A DNA stretch of 54,917 nucleotides from Pseudomonadota bacterium (GCA_018830135.1 JAHJTB010000380.1:1-54917); one strand, 5' to 3'; shown: positions 32,749 through 41,003, numbered from the stretch's first letter. Program-made: numbers and translations. The notes: a model not told the origin generated them from the letters alone.

Positions 32749-33133
32749 GCCGTCCCCCCATTACCCCGGTATTCGATCTCGCCCGGACGGTTCATCAGGC
32801 GGCCTGGCCTGCCAAATCGTCGTCGCCGCGATAGATACAGCATGAATCGTTCGGGCTTGGGTCCGACCGGAACGGGCCGGGGCCGCAAAATAAAATCAGA
32901 GACACCGGATTCGGAGCCTGAACCCGGATTCCGGTGGCCAAGGCCCGGACTGTTTGCTCGGTATGTACTCATCATGGCCTTTTTGGCCCGGACTGTCAAT
33001 TGTCCGATCCGGCTTTTCCAAACGCCGTTTGTCCTGTATGCTCGTTTAAACCCGGATATTGAGGTTGGGCTCGACGCCTCGCTACGAACCCAACTGCAAA
33101 ATCCAGATGTAAGGTTATTTCGGAGGAAATCCG
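32749..33133. other. Divergent intergenic region
   Basis: 385 bases between the divergent radical SAM and RNase Z-like genes, expected to hold both promoters. A 12-base direct repeat GGCCCGGACTGT occurs at 32942-32953 and 32985-32996, and CGGAC/GTCCG flank TGTCAATT at 32989-33006. AGGAGG-like TCGGAGGA precedes the plus-strand gene. No clear -35/-10 pair was identified. Confidence 0.5.
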
Positions 33134-33898
33134 ATGGAGGTCCTGTTCCTGGGGACCGGCACGGGCGTGCCTTCCGCCGAAAGGGCTTCGCCCGGCCTGC
33201 TGGTCCTGGCCGGGGGATTGAAAATCCTGGTCGATGCCGGTTCGGGCACGCTTCGGCAGCTCGCCCGAACCGGCCATTCCTACAACGACCTGGACTGCAT
33301 TTTCCTGACCCATTTCCACCCGGACCATACGGCCGAACTGGTGCCTTATCTGTTCGCGACCAACTACTGGCCAGGCTTCACCCGCCTCCAGCCGGCCCGC
33401 ATTTATGGGCCTCGCGGTCTGCTGGCCTGGCTGGAACACCTGCGCGCGGCCTGGGGACATTGGGTCGAACCCCCGGATAACCGGGTCGAGTTCCATGAAC
33501 TGGAACTGGGAGCCTCAACGGCCTTTCGATGCGGGCCGCTGGGTGTTGCGGCCGGACCCATCCCCCACACCGAGGCCAGCCTGGGGTATCGATTCAGCGA
33601 ACCAGACGGTCCGACCCTGGTGGTCACGGGTGATACCGACTACGGGCCCGGACTGGTGGCCCTGGCCCGGGGGGCCGATTTGCTGGTGACCGAATGCTCC
33701 ATGCCCCAAGGCATGAAAGTCGATGGACACCTGACCCCCGAACTGGCCGGAAGGGCCGCGAGGGAGGCCGGCGTCGGGGCCCTGGCCCTGACCCATTTCT
33801 ATCCGGAAACCAGGGGACATGACCTGGAAGCCCACGCCGCCCAGGAATTCGAAGGCCGGATTATTCTGGCCGAAGACTTGATGCGGGTCCCGGTCTGA
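33134..33898 (+). CDS. Metallo-beta-lactamase-fold hydrolase (ribonuclease Z-like)
   Basis: 254 residues of the RNase Z / ElaC branch of the MBL superfamily. It begins EVLFLGTGTGVPSAERAS, has ILVDAGSGTLRQL, and the metal site LTHFHPDHTAEL (H60, H62, D64, H65). Later ligand motifs are GPIPHTEASLGYRF, TLVVTGDTDYGPGLVAL (Asp) and ALTHFYPE (His). The family includes tRNA 3'-processing enzymes, but the flexible arm of true RNase Z is not evident, and many such proteins are phosphodiesterases or unassigned hydrolases. It is convergent with the DUF3795-like gene, with adjacent stop codons (no gap). Confidence 0.85.
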   Translation: MEVLFLGTGTGVPSAERASPGLLVLAGGLKILVDAGSGTLRQLARTGHSYNDLDCIFLTHFHPDHTAELVPYLFATNYWPGFTRLQPARIYGPRGLLAWLEHLRAAWGHWVEPPDNRVEFHELELGASTAFRCGPLGVAAGPIPHTEASLGYRFSEPDGPTLVVTGDTDYGPGLVALARGADLLVTECSMPQGMKVDGHLTPELAGRAAREAGVGALALTHFYPETRGHDLEAHAAQEFEGRIILAEDLMRVPV

Positions 33899-34348
33899 TC
33901 AGGACCAGCGGTAGTGCCTGCCCCGATGAGCGGGCCAGTCCGCCAGGCCGTACCGGCGGATCATCTCCAGGTTGTGGTCGATGTTTTCCCCGTGAAAATT
34001 CCTGAGCGGGTCCAGCAGGTCGCAGTTCACCGATTCCCCGCATTCCCAGCAACCCGTGTACCCTCGACCCCGGGCGCAGTCCCGGACGGCGCAGATCGGT
34101 TTGCCGCCGCCGCGGCGGCAGGGGGCCGGGCATTCCAGTGCGGTCATGGCTGACAGAACGGACCGGAAAGCAGGATAGTCATCCAGGGCCGGTCGCTTTT
34201 CGGCCAGCATCCCGGCGTATTGATCGAATTTCAGGTCTTCCAGCCAGGCGGCCAGCCGGCGGGCGGCGTCGAAGAAATCCCTTTTCGAAGGAATGCAGTC
34301 CTGGCAGAACAGACCGCAACACGCGGTCAGACCGTCGTCTTGGGTCAT
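33899..34348 (-). CDS. DUF3795-like cysteine-rich protein
   Basis: 149 residues with a cysteine pattern typical of DUF3795: TACCGLFCQDCIPSK at the N terminus, then CPAPCRRGGGKPICAVRDCARGRG-type spacing (quoted in part) and YTGCWECGESVNCDLLDP. The central helices contain WLEDLKFDQYAGMLAEK. The cysteines suggest zinc or Fe-S binding. Function unknown. The stop touches the stop of the convergent hydrolase gene. It lies 59 bases downstream of the polyprenyl synthase gene on the same strand, so cotranscription is possible. Confidence 0.75.
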   Translation of the reverse strand: MTQDDGLTACCGLFCQDCIPSKRDFFDAARRLAAWLEDLKFDQYAGMLAEKRPALDDYPAFRSVLSAMTALECPAPCRRGGGKPICAVRDCARGRGYTGCWECGESVNCDLLDPLRNFHGENIDHNLEMIRRYGLADWPAHRGRHYRWS

Positions 34349-34407
34349 AATACTCCCTCCCGGGCTGCCCCATTCGGTTACGGTGGATCGATCGGGTGGT
34401 GGAAATT

Positions 34408-35382
34408 CTAGTTGCGGCGGACGATGATGAAATCCGCCAGGTCGGCCAGATCGGCCTTTTCCGGACGATCCGGCAAGGCCTCCAGGTTCGCCTTGGCCTC
34501 GTCGACCAGTTGGATCGCCCGGTCCCGGGACTGGGACAACCCGTCGTACTGGTCGATCAGGGCCTTGACCCGCTCGAATTCTTCATCCGAACGCCTTTTT
34601 TTCGTTACCAGCTCCAAAAGTTCGGCCCGGTCGGCGGCATGGGCCTCCCGGAGGGTCCGAATGATGGGCAGGGTGATTTTGCCTTCGTCGAGGTCGTGCC
34701 CGACCGGCTTGCCGAACTCGGCCGCTGTGGTCGAATAGTCCAGGGCATCGTCTATGATCTGAAAGGCATGGCCGATCATTCGGCCGTAACTGCCCAGGCG
34801 GTCGGCCCAGTCCTGGGGCGCCCCGGCTAAAATCGCGCCCAGGTGGCAGGCCGCTTCGATCAGGGCGCCGGTCTTGCGGTGAATCACCCGTTCATATTCG
34901 GCCTCGGTGATCTCCACGTCCCAGGCATGCAGGAGTTGCAGAATCTCGCCTTCGGCCATCCGGGCCACCGTATCGGCCAAAAACTCGCCAATCTTCAATT
35001 GTTCCGTTTCCGCCGCCAGGGCCATGGATTTGGCGAAAAGAAAGTCGCCCACCAGAATCACGCCCTGGTTGCCGTAAACCAGATGGGCCGCCTTCTGGCC
35101 CCGGCGGGTGTCCGCCTGATCGACCACGTCGTCATGGAGAAGGGTTGCGGCGTGGAGGTATTCAAACATGGAAGAAAAGTAGTATTCACGCCCGCCATTA
35201 TAACCGCACAGCCGGGCCGCCAGCACGAAAAGGGTCGGTCGCAGACGTTTGCCCCCGGATAACAGGATGTACTCGCTGACCTGGGAAACAAAGGGTACGT
35301 CCGAGCCGATCTGGTCCCGGATCTGCTGGTCGACTTGCTTGAAAACGGGCGCCAGCCGGTCGATGACGTTTGCGCTCTCCAT
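34408..35382 (-). CDS. Polyprenyl diphosphate synthase (long-chain, IspB-like)
   Basis: Trans-prenyltransferase of 324 residues that lengthens farnesyl or geranylgeranyl diphosphate with isopentenyl diphosphate. First Asp-rich motif: LLHDDVVDQADTRRG (D84-D85). Second: FQIIDDALDYS. GGKRLRPTL binds diphosphate. The residues just before the first motif are small (HAAT), as in enzymes making long chains (about C35-C50) for quinone side chains. A role in menaquinone synthesis is likely in an anaerobic bacterium. A MenB-like gene lies about 1 kb away on the same strand, which fits but does not prove this. The ATG is at 35380-35382. Confidence 0.93.
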   Translation of the reverse strand: MESANVIDRLAPVFKQVDQQIRDQIGSDVPFVSQVSEYILLSGGKRLRPTLFVLAARLCGYNGGREYYFSSMFEYLHAATLLHDDVVDQADTRRGQKAAHLVYGNQGVILVGDFLFAKSMALAAETEQLKIGEFLADTVARMAEGEILQLLHAWDVEITEAEYERVIHRKTGALIEAACHLGAILAGAPQDWADRLGSYGRMIGHAFQIIDDALDYSTTAAEFGKPVGHDLDEGKITLPIIRTLREAHAADRAELLELVTKKRRSDEEFERVKALIDQYDGLSQSRDRAIQLVDEAKANLEALPDRPEKADLADLADFIIVRRN

Positions 35383-35933
35383 GAAACCTCACGGACTTGA
35401 AAATGTCGGCATGGTAGCCCAGGCCCCCTGAACTGTCAAGAGCGGTAGTGGTTTCCCGGTAACCATTTAATGAATCGGGGCATATCATTTTTCAGCCGCC
35501 CGCGGGGCCTTTGGCCGAAGGACGGCTCTGCCGCCGAGTCCCTCGGTATATATGGAAAAGGCGGCAGCCGGAGTCCTGAGGCCAAAGGCCGCGACAGGGC
35601 GGTCCTTCGTTGCCACCAACCACTGAATAGCTACGTTTCCCGGTACGGTATCCAGTCCGGACGAATCAGGAGTTGCCTGCCGCGGGGGTTCCGGCTTGGC
35701 CTTTGGCACGGATTTTCATTCGCCGCCGGATCGATCGTCATATATCGCGATAATTTGGATTTTATTGACATTACAGGTGGTTTGGCCTACGCTGTACAGG
35801 GTTTTCCCATCCGCGGCCCCATCGTCCCGGCCCGGATGGTCGAAGCGTTCCGTTTTTAAAAATAAAAAGGTAAACTCAACCCCGCCGGGAAGAAGGCGGG
35901 CCTGAATCCGGAAAAGCGGCGGACCGAATCCCT
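35383..35933. other. Intergenic region with a long imperfect inverted repeat
   Basis: 551 bases between the divergent polyprenyl synthase and deoxyribosyltransferase-like genes. It contains the inverted repeat at 35502-35593. Open frames here (for example 35485-35709 minus) have no family resemblance. From about 35,720 to 35,880 the DNA is AT-richer (TATATCGCGATAATTTGGAT, then TTTTTAAAAATAAAAAGG) and probably holds the promoter of the plus-strand gene. A small CCCGCC/GGCGGG hairpin is at about 35,881-35,900. Confidence 0.55.
35502..35593. repeat. Long imperfect inverted repeat (about 33-base arms)
   Basis: Left arm 35502-35535 and right arm 35561-35593 are near-complementary over about 33 bases: both contain GGCCTTTGGCC / GGCCAAAGGCC, followed by an AGGAC / GTCCT block and CTGCCGCC / GGCGGCAG, with a few mismatches and one-base shifts. 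The centre is about 25 bases (GAGTCCCTCGGTATATATGG region). It may be a REP/BIME-like element, a miniature inverted-repeat element or a structured RNA. Confidence 0.6.
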
Positions 35934-36374
35934 ATGGCCAATCGCATCTTGATCTGCGGTGCGATGTTCGACTGGGCCGACCGGTCATTCAACCAACGGC
36001 TCAAGGACGTCCTGGCCGGGGCGGGCTATCAAGCAGACCTGATGCCCGACCCGGACGACAAGAAGTCCCCAGGGAACATCCTGGACCAATTTCTGACCGT
36101 GGTCCAACGGTCGGACCTGGTCCTGGCGGTAATCGATCCGGGCCAAACCGACGCCTGGACATGGTTCGCCCTGGGCCTGGCTCATGCCCGGGGCGTTCCC
36201 ATCCTGGCTTTACACACAGATTTCCATCGGCGCCGGGGCCGGACCGATGAAAGCGTCCGGGGCATGGGCCAGGCCGGCGTCTATGCCGTCATTCCGTCCT
36301 CCGGCAACCTCTTTGAAACAGCCCTTGCCGGAGTGAATGGCTTTTTCAATCTAAAAGAACCGAAAGCTTTCTGA
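35934..36374 (+). CDS. Nucleoside 2-deoxyribosyltransferase-like protein
   Basis: 146 residues resembling the nucleoside 2-deoxyribosyltransferase fold (PF05014). It starts RILICGAMFDWADRSFNQRL, has SDLVLAVIDPGQTDAWTWFALGLAHARGV (partial) and ILALHTDFHRRRG, matching the family's D-s-G-T-a-x-E-i-G-y-A-x-x-x-g and the following T-D-x-R motif. The catalytic glutamate of the family is replaced by Ala79 in WFALGLAHA, so transferase activity by the usual mechanism is doubtful. The ATG at 35934 has no strong Shine-Dalgarno. It ends 46 bases before the convergent MenB-like gene. A binding or sensor role for nucleotides is possible. Confidence 0.65.
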   Translation: MANRILICGAMFDWADRSFNQRLKDVLAGAGYQADLMPDPDDKKSPGNILDQFLTVVQRSDLVLAVIDPGQTDAWTWFALGLAHARGVPILALHTDFHRRRGRTDESVRGMGQAGVYAVIPSSGNLFETALAGVNGFFNLKEPKAF

Positions 36375-36420
36375 CCCGTCGGACCAATACTCGAAATGCC
36401 GCCCGGCCGCCATACTTGAC

Positions 36421-37215
36421 TTACCGATACGGGGAAAAGTCCGGGGACCGCTTTTCGTTAAAGGCGTTGACACCCTCCTTGGCCTCGGGCGTTTCCACGA
36501 AAAGCTCCAGGCTGTCGAAGGACAGGGCGCCGAGGCCGGCGATGCTTTCACTGTCCGCGTTGAAGGAGTGCTTGAGGACCTTCAGGGCCGTTGGACTCAT
36601 GGCCAGCATTTCATCGGCCCAGCGCCTGACCTCGCCCTTCAGTTCGGCCATGGGCACGACCCGGTTGACCAGGCCCCAGCGTTCCATGGTCGCCGCGTCG
36701 TAGAGCCGGCAGAGATACCAGACCTCCCGAGCCCGCTTTTCCCCCAAAATCCGGGCCAGATAGGCACTCCCGAAACCTGCGTCAAAAGAGCCCACGCGCG
36801 GGCCGGCCTGCCCGAAGCGGGCGTGTTCGGCGGCAATGGTCAGATCGCACAGGACGTGAAAGACGTGTCCGCCGCCCACGGCCACGCCGTTGACCGCGGC
36901 GATGACGGGTTTGGGGACGTCCCGGATCAGACGGTGGAAAGTCTCGACTTCGAAGATGCCGGTTTCGGTGGGACCGTAGTTTCCGGTCTCCTGGCGTTGC
37001 TTCTGGTCTCCACCGGCGCAAAAGGCCTTTTCACCCGCCCCGGTCAGAGCGATCACGCCGACGCTGTTGTCCACCCAGGCCGCCTTGAAACAGGCGATCA
37101 GTTCGTCCACCGTCCGGCCTCGAAACGAGTTGAACCGGTCGGGGCGGTTGATGGTCACCCAGGCCAGACCGCGATCCACCTCATACAACACGTCCTGGAG
37201 TTCGTCCAGCTTCAT
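36421..37215 (-). CDS. MenB/BadI-like crotonase (1,4-dihydroxy-2-naphthoyl-CoA synthase family)
   Basis: 264 residues of the ring-forming/ring-opening crotonase branch. MenB-type signatures: AFCAGGDQKQRQ, RDVPKPVIAAVNGVAVGGGH, LCDLTIAAEHARFGQAGPRVGSFDAG, EVWYLCRLYDA and a C-terminal EGVNAFNEKRSPDFS. The QAG turn keeps Gly (type I MenB-like, bicarbonate-dependent) rather than the Asp of type II. BadI (2-ketocyclohexanecarboxyl-CoA hydrolase, benzoate degradation) shares most of these motifs, so either DHNA-CoA synthesis for menaquinone or alicyclic ring cleavage is possible. The C terminus and the nearby polyprenyl synthase favour MenB slightly; the acyl-CoA catabolism around favours BadI. The start at 37213-37215 follows AGGAGG; the frame is open 6 codons upstream. 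Confidence 0.82.
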   Translation of the reverse strand: MKLDELQDVLYEVDRGLAWVTINRPDRFNSFRGRTVDELIACFKAAWVDNSVGVIALTGAGEKAFCAGGDQKQRQETGNYGPTETGIFEVETFHRLIRDVPKPVIAAVNGVAVGGGHVFHVLCDLTIAAEHARFGQAGPRVGSFDAGFGSAYLARILGEKRAREVWYLCRLYDAATMERWGLVNRVVPMAELKGEVRRWADEMLAMSPTALKVLKHSFNADSESIAGLGALSFDSLELFVETPEAKEGVNAFNEKRSPDFSPYR

Positions 37216-37596
37216 GGTGCTTCCTCCTACCATTCTGGATTAATTTTAAGGCTGATTCGACTTGTTCACTTGACTCAATAAAACCCCTGGCCGCCTTCTT
37301 GTCAAGCCGTTAGGATTACCATGTCAAGCTCGTCTGGTCCACCCGGGCCTGGCCGCACCTATCCTCCCCCTCGACCCTTGATTGATTCGGGATGATTTAA
37401 ATGGGACATCCAAAAAATATGCTTTAATCTTCAATACGTTTTGAAGCTCAATTTCAATCAAGAACGCAAGTATGAATGCTCTGGATGCATAAGATCGTAA
37501 CGGGTGAGCCAGTCTTGCTTCGAAATCAGGGGAAATCGGGCTAGGTCGGGCCCTGCGGCCCTGAATTAGACAGAAATGGAGGCCAGTCTTAGGAAA
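37216..37596. other. Intergenic region next to transposase gene
   Basis: 381 bases between two minus-strand genes. It holds the promoter region of the MenB-like gene and, 36-49 bases beyond the stop of the transposase gene, a hairpin GGGCC-ctgc-GGCCC (37548-37561). Short direct repeats of GAAATCAGG/GAAATCGGG/GAAATCAGA occur at about 37,521-37,540 and 37,594. The hairpin could be the REP-type substrate of the transposase or its terminator. Confidence 0.5.
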
Positions 37597-38580
37597 TCAG
37601 ACGGTGGAAAAGGCTGCTTGGCCGGCCCTAAGGCCGCCCAACCAGTGCTTACCCATGAGCCGAGCTGCCTCTAACATGGCCTCCATCCGCCCGATTATTC
37701 GGTGGAACAGTCCGCCGTACTCCTGAACCGTCTGAAGCCAACGGTCCTGGTTGATCGGAACACGGTCCAGAATATCCGCCAGATGCGCAGGAATCGCACC
37801 CCGCTTGCCCAGCCGGATTTCCCGACCGGTCCAGTCCACCAAAGACAAATAATCGTCCAGGCTAAACGGTAGCACACCTCGGCGGTCCCCCGTATTTCCG
37901 TCCTCGATCGGGCAAAGCCAGGTCTCGTCGGTGCCGGAAGTTCGGGCCTGGATTCGATCGTAAATACCTGTATATTGACTGCCCTCCGGGGTCTCGGCCA
38001 CCCCGGCGCGGATCGGGTTCAGGTCCACATAGGCCATGCAGGCCAGAAGGGCGGAATCATCCAACAGGGCCTGGCATTTGAACCGCCCCTCCCAAAATCG
38101 TCCCTTGCAGCCGTCCTCCCGGTTGGCCATTCTGGCCACGTACTCGTTCAAACACCGCATGAACCAACTTACGCTGCCCAGGCGTGACCGGATTTCAGCC
38201 AGCCGTTCGGACTGGCCTGCCAAAGACTCGATGACCGACCGACTCGGGGCCTTGGCCAGGCCTTCGTCGTCCCGGTCCATGGGGAACAGGGTCAGCCAGC
38301 GCTCCGCGGTCTCCTCGGCCGACCAGCCTTCGACCACGTCCGGACGGGTGCGGAGCACCACATGCAGGTGGTTGGACATGACCGCGTAAGTGACTACCTC
38401 GATGCCGAATACGGCCGTAATGTCCTTCAATCGGGCCTGAATCCAGGCCTTGCGGTGTTCGTAGGAGCGGCCGGTGCGGGAATCGGCGCCGCAGAGAAAA
38501 GCGCGGCGTACGCATCGGGAAACGCAGTGATAATAGGCCTCCACACCTTGATAGACGACTTCGCTGCGGGCGACGGTCAT
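37597..38580 (-). CDS. REP-associated tyrosine transposase (RAYT, Y1 HUH family)
   Basis: 327 residues of the IS200-related Y1 transposase group. The HUH metal motif is SNHLHVVLR (H71, H73), following ITAVFGIEVVTYAVM. The helix carrying the nucleophile contains Tyr147 in MRCLNEYVARMANRE, and GRFWEGRFKCQALLDD and YVDLNPIRAG are typical of RAYTs. The extra C-terminal 100 residues are a family variant of longer RAYTs. The start ATG 38578-38580 lies in an open frame that extends upstream without support. RAYTs usually occur once per genome beside REP hairpins and are domesticated; only one hairpin candidate is seen here (37548-37561). A weak AGGCAT-type ribosome site precedes ATG. Confidence 0.85.
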   Translation of the reverse strand: MTVARSEVVYQGVEAYYHCVSRCVRRAFLCGADSRTGRSYEHRKAWIQARLKDITAVFGIEVVTYAVMSNHLHVVLRTRPDVVEGWSAEETAERWLTLFPMDRDDEGLAKAPSRSVIESLAGQSERLAEIRSRLGSVSWFMRCLNEYVARMANREDGCKGRFWEGRFKCQALLDDSALLACMAYVDLNPIRAGVAETPEGSQYTGIYDRIQARTSGTDETWLCPIEDGNTGDRRGVLPFSLDDYLSLVDWTGREIRLGKRGAIPAHLADILDRVPINQDRWLQTVQEYGGLFHRIIGRMEAMLEAARLMGKHWLGGLRAGQAAFSTV

Positions 38581-38708
38581 GATACATGCCTCCAACTTCC
38601 GTCCATGATACCAAGAAAAAATCAGAACGTCAATAAATTGGATGTCCATAATAATGAAAAAAAATATTAGACCCCGGGTGGCTTGGTTGTCCGGGCGGTC
38701 CGGCTGGA

Positions 38709-38737
38709 TTGACTTTCCGGCTAGGCCGCTGTATACC
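38709..38737 (+). promoter_or_regulatory. Sigma70-type promoter of the cobalamin operon (TTGACT-17-TATACC)
   Basis: TTGACT at 38709-38714 and TATACC at 38732-38737 with the optimal 17-base spacing, 56 bases before the first cobalamin gene. No cobalamin riboswitch is seen between the promoter and the gene; the leader is too short (about 50 bases). A four-codon frame ATGATGATCGAATGA and the frame ATGAAAAAGGTATTGATTTGA occur in the leader. Confidence 0.6.
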
Positions 38738-38792
38738 AGGGAAAAAGGCCCGAAGCGGCCGTTCATGATGATCGAATGAAAAAGGTATTGAT

Positions 38793-39974
38793 TTGACGGT
38801 AAAAACGATAAACCGCCCCGGGAGCCTCGACACCGGCCCGCCCTTCCGTCCCAATCGGGCTCAGGAAGAACCGACCTCCCGATCGGCCAGGCCGATTCCG
38901 CTTCCGACCGTGCCGCCCCACGGGGGAGACGTGTACGCGGCGGCCCGGTCCCTGGGCACCCCCGTGGCCGACCTGCTGGACTTTTCGGCCAACATCAATC
39001 CCCTGGGCTACCCGCCTTGTCTCCGGCAGGCCGTTTTCGACTCCTTCGACCTTATCCGCCACTATCCGGACCCGGACTGCCGGGAACTCAGGCAGGCCAT
39101 CGCCGATTATCACGGGCTGTCGGCTTCGGAAGTTCTCGTCGGTAATGGATCGACCGAACTCATCTACCTTCTCGCCCGAGCCTGGCGGCCCGACCGGGCC
39201 CTGGTAGTGGCCCCCGCCTTCAGCGAGTACGAACGGGCCCTCGAAACGGCCGGACTGGCGGTGGATTTTTTCGTCACCTCGGAATCGGACGGTTTTCTGT
39301 TGAAAGACCCGCCGGAGCTGGGGGCGGACGACCTCATCTTCCTGGCCAATCCGGGCAACCCGGGCGGCGGGCTGCTGGGTCCGGAACGGTTGCGGCCGAT
39401 CCTGGAAACCTGGGACCGGGACGGCGCGAAAGTGGTTCTGGACGAGGCCTTTGTGGACTTCCGGGAAGAGGCCTCGATGAAGGCTCTGGTCGGCCGGTTG
39501 CCGGGACTGGTCGTGTTGAGGTCTTTTACCAAGTTTTTCGGGATGCCCGGCCTCCGGCTGGGCTACCTGCTCGCCGAGGCCGGCCTGATCCGGACCCTGG
39601 CCCGGGACAGCCAGCCCTGGTCGGTCAACGTCCTGGCCCAGGTCGCCGGACGGGTCTGCCTCGATGACCCGGACTATATCGCCCGGACCCGGGCCGCGGT
39701 CGACCGCGAGCGGAAGGCTCTGGCCGGGGCCCTGGCCGGCATCGACGGCATCGAGGTCTTCCCGGGCGCGGCCAACTATCTGCTGGCCAAGCTGACCCGG
39801 ACGGGCTGGACTGCGGCCGAACTCCGGCGGCGGATGCTCCGGCAAGGCATTCTGATTCGGGACGCCTCGAACTTCCGAGGCCTGGGGGAGACCTTCTTCC
39901 GGGTCGCCGTTCGGTCGGCCGAGGAAAACCGTCGTCTGATCGAGTCCCTGTCACGCTGTTTGTCCCAAGGCTGA
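38793..39974 (+). CDS. cobD: L-threonine-O-3-phosphate decarboxylase (CobD, CobC in aerobes)
   Basis: PLP enzyme making (R)-1-amino-2-propanol phosphate, the linker of the cobalamin nucleotide loop. The fold type I aminotransferase domain shows HGGDVYAAARSLG, LDFSANINPLGYP, VGNGSTELIYLLA, LANPGNPGGGLL, VVLDEAFVDF and the PLP lysine K247 in RSFTKFFGMPGLRLGY. The start is assigned to TTG at 38793, giving an N-terminal extension of about 40 residues before the family's conserved HGG; a GTG at 38910 would remove it. No strong Shine-Dalgarno is seen for either. First gene of the cobalamin operon; cbiB follows with no gap. Confidence 0.9.
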   Translation: MTVKTINRPGSLDTGPPFRPNRAQEEPTSRSARPIPLPTVPPHGGDVYAAARSLGTPVADLLDFSANINPLGYPPCLRQAVFDSFDLIRHYPDPDCRELRQAIADYHGLSASEVLVGNGSTELIYLLARAWRPDRALVVAPAFSEYERALETAGLAVDFFVTSESDGFLLKDPPELGADDLIFLANPGNPGGGLLGPERLRPILETWDRDGAKVVLDEAFVDFREEASMKALVGRLPGLVVLRSFTKFFGMPGLRLGYLLAEAGLIRTLARDSQPWSVNVLAQVAGRVCLDDPDYIARTRAAVDRERKALAGALAGIDGIEVFPGAANYLLAKLTRTGWTAAELRRRMLRQGILIRDASNFRGLGETFFRVAVRSAEENRRLIESLSRCLSQG

Positions 39975-40949
39975 ATGTCCCTCGATCTGGCATATCTTTT
40001 TCTGGCCGCGTATGTCCTGGATTTGATCCTGGGCGATCCCAAGGCCTGGCCCCATCCGATTCGGCTGATCGGGCGGATCGTGACCTACTGGGAACGAATC
40101 CTGTACCGGCCCGACGTCTCGGCCGGCATCCTGTTCTGGTCCGCGGTCATGGGCAGCGTTCTGTCCATGACCTTGATCCTGCTGGGAACGCTGTCCCGGA
40201 TGTGGGCGCCTCTGGAAGCCGTGGCCTTGGTCTATCTGGCTTACGCCTGTCTGGCCACCCGCTCCCTGCACGAGGAAAGCCGGCCCGTGGAGGAGGCCCT
40301 GGCCCGGGACGACCTGAGCAGGGCGAGGCAGAAGCTGTCGCTTATTGTCAGCCGCCAGACGGCCCATCTCGATCCCATGAATCTTCGCCGGGGGGCCATT
40401 GAATCCGTGGCCGAGAACATGTCTGACGGCGTGGTGGCGCCCATTTTTTACGGCCTGCTCCTGGGCGTGCCGGGCATGATACTGTACAAGGCCGTCAACA
40501 CCATGGACAGCATGGTCGGGTACAAAAACGAAAAATACCTGGCTTTCGGCCGACTGGCCGCGCGGGCCGACGACGCGGCCAATTTCCTCCCGGCCCGGCT
40601 GACCGGTTTGATCGTCGCCCTGGCCGCCTGGCTGCTGGGACTGGACGGAAAAGAGGCCGGACGGGTGCTCCGGCGCGACCGGCGCAATGCCGGCAGCCCC
40701 AACGCCGGGTGGCCCGAAGCGGCCCTGGCCGGCGCCCTTGGCATTCGGCTCGGCGGTCCCAGCACCTATTTCGGCGTGATCGAGGACAAGCCTTACATCG
40801 GCGACGCGGATCACGAAATCGGCGGCCGGGACTATGCCCGGGCGATCCGGTTGCTGTACGCGGTATCCATGATCTCAGCCGGCGCGGCCTTCATCCTGAT
40901 GGCCCTGACCGGCGCGGGTCCCTGGGGCCTGATCGGCCTGGCGGTCTGA
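39975..40949 (+). CDS. cbiB: Adenosylcobinamide-phosphate synthase CbiB
   Basis: Integral membrane protein of 324 residues that attaches aminopropanol phosphate (product of CobD) to adenosylcobyric acid. Motifs: LDLILGDPKAWPHPIRLIG near the N terminus, ESVAENMSDGVVAPIFYG (partial), YKAVNTMDSMVGYKNEKY, and GGPSTYFGVIEDKPYIG. Several hydrophobic helices are visible at both ends and in the middle. The ATG starts in the base after the cobD stop, so the two genes, whose products act in succession, are translationally coupled. Confidence 0.95.
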   Translation: MSLDLAYLFLAAYVLDLILGDPKAWPHPIRLIGRIVTYWERILYRPDVSAGILFWSAVMGSVLSMTLILLGTLSRMWAPLEAVALVYLAYACLATRSLHEESRPVEEALARDDLSRARQKLSLIVSRQTAHLDPMNLRRGAIESVAENMSDGVVAPIFYGLLLGVPGMILYKAVNTMDSMVGYKNEKYLAFGRLAARADDAANFLPARLTGLIVALAAWLLGLDGKEAGRVLRRDRRNAGSPNAGWPEAALAGALGIRLGGPSTYFGVIEDKPYIGDADHEIGGRDYARAIRLLYAVSMISAGAAFILMALTGAGPWGLIGLAV

Positions 40950-41003
40950 GAGGCGGCCCATGACTTCAAAAACCGGCCCTCGTTCCCCCCGGGGCGCTTT
41001 CCC

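Noticed and set aside
31027-33480. 817-codon open frame on the plus strand opposite the radical SAM gene
   Set aside because: It is antisense to a gene with clear radical SAM motifs; its Pro/Arg/Gly-rich translation fits no family. High GC makes such shadow frames long.
35485-35709. 74-codon minus-strand frame between divergent genes
   Set aside because: It lies over the inverted repeat, so the frame is a by-product of the palindrome; no start context.
38581-38792. Search for a cobalamin riboswitch upstream of cobD
   Set aside because: No B12 box (GCCACTG) or other conserved blocks, and the promoter at 38709-38737 leaves too short a leader.
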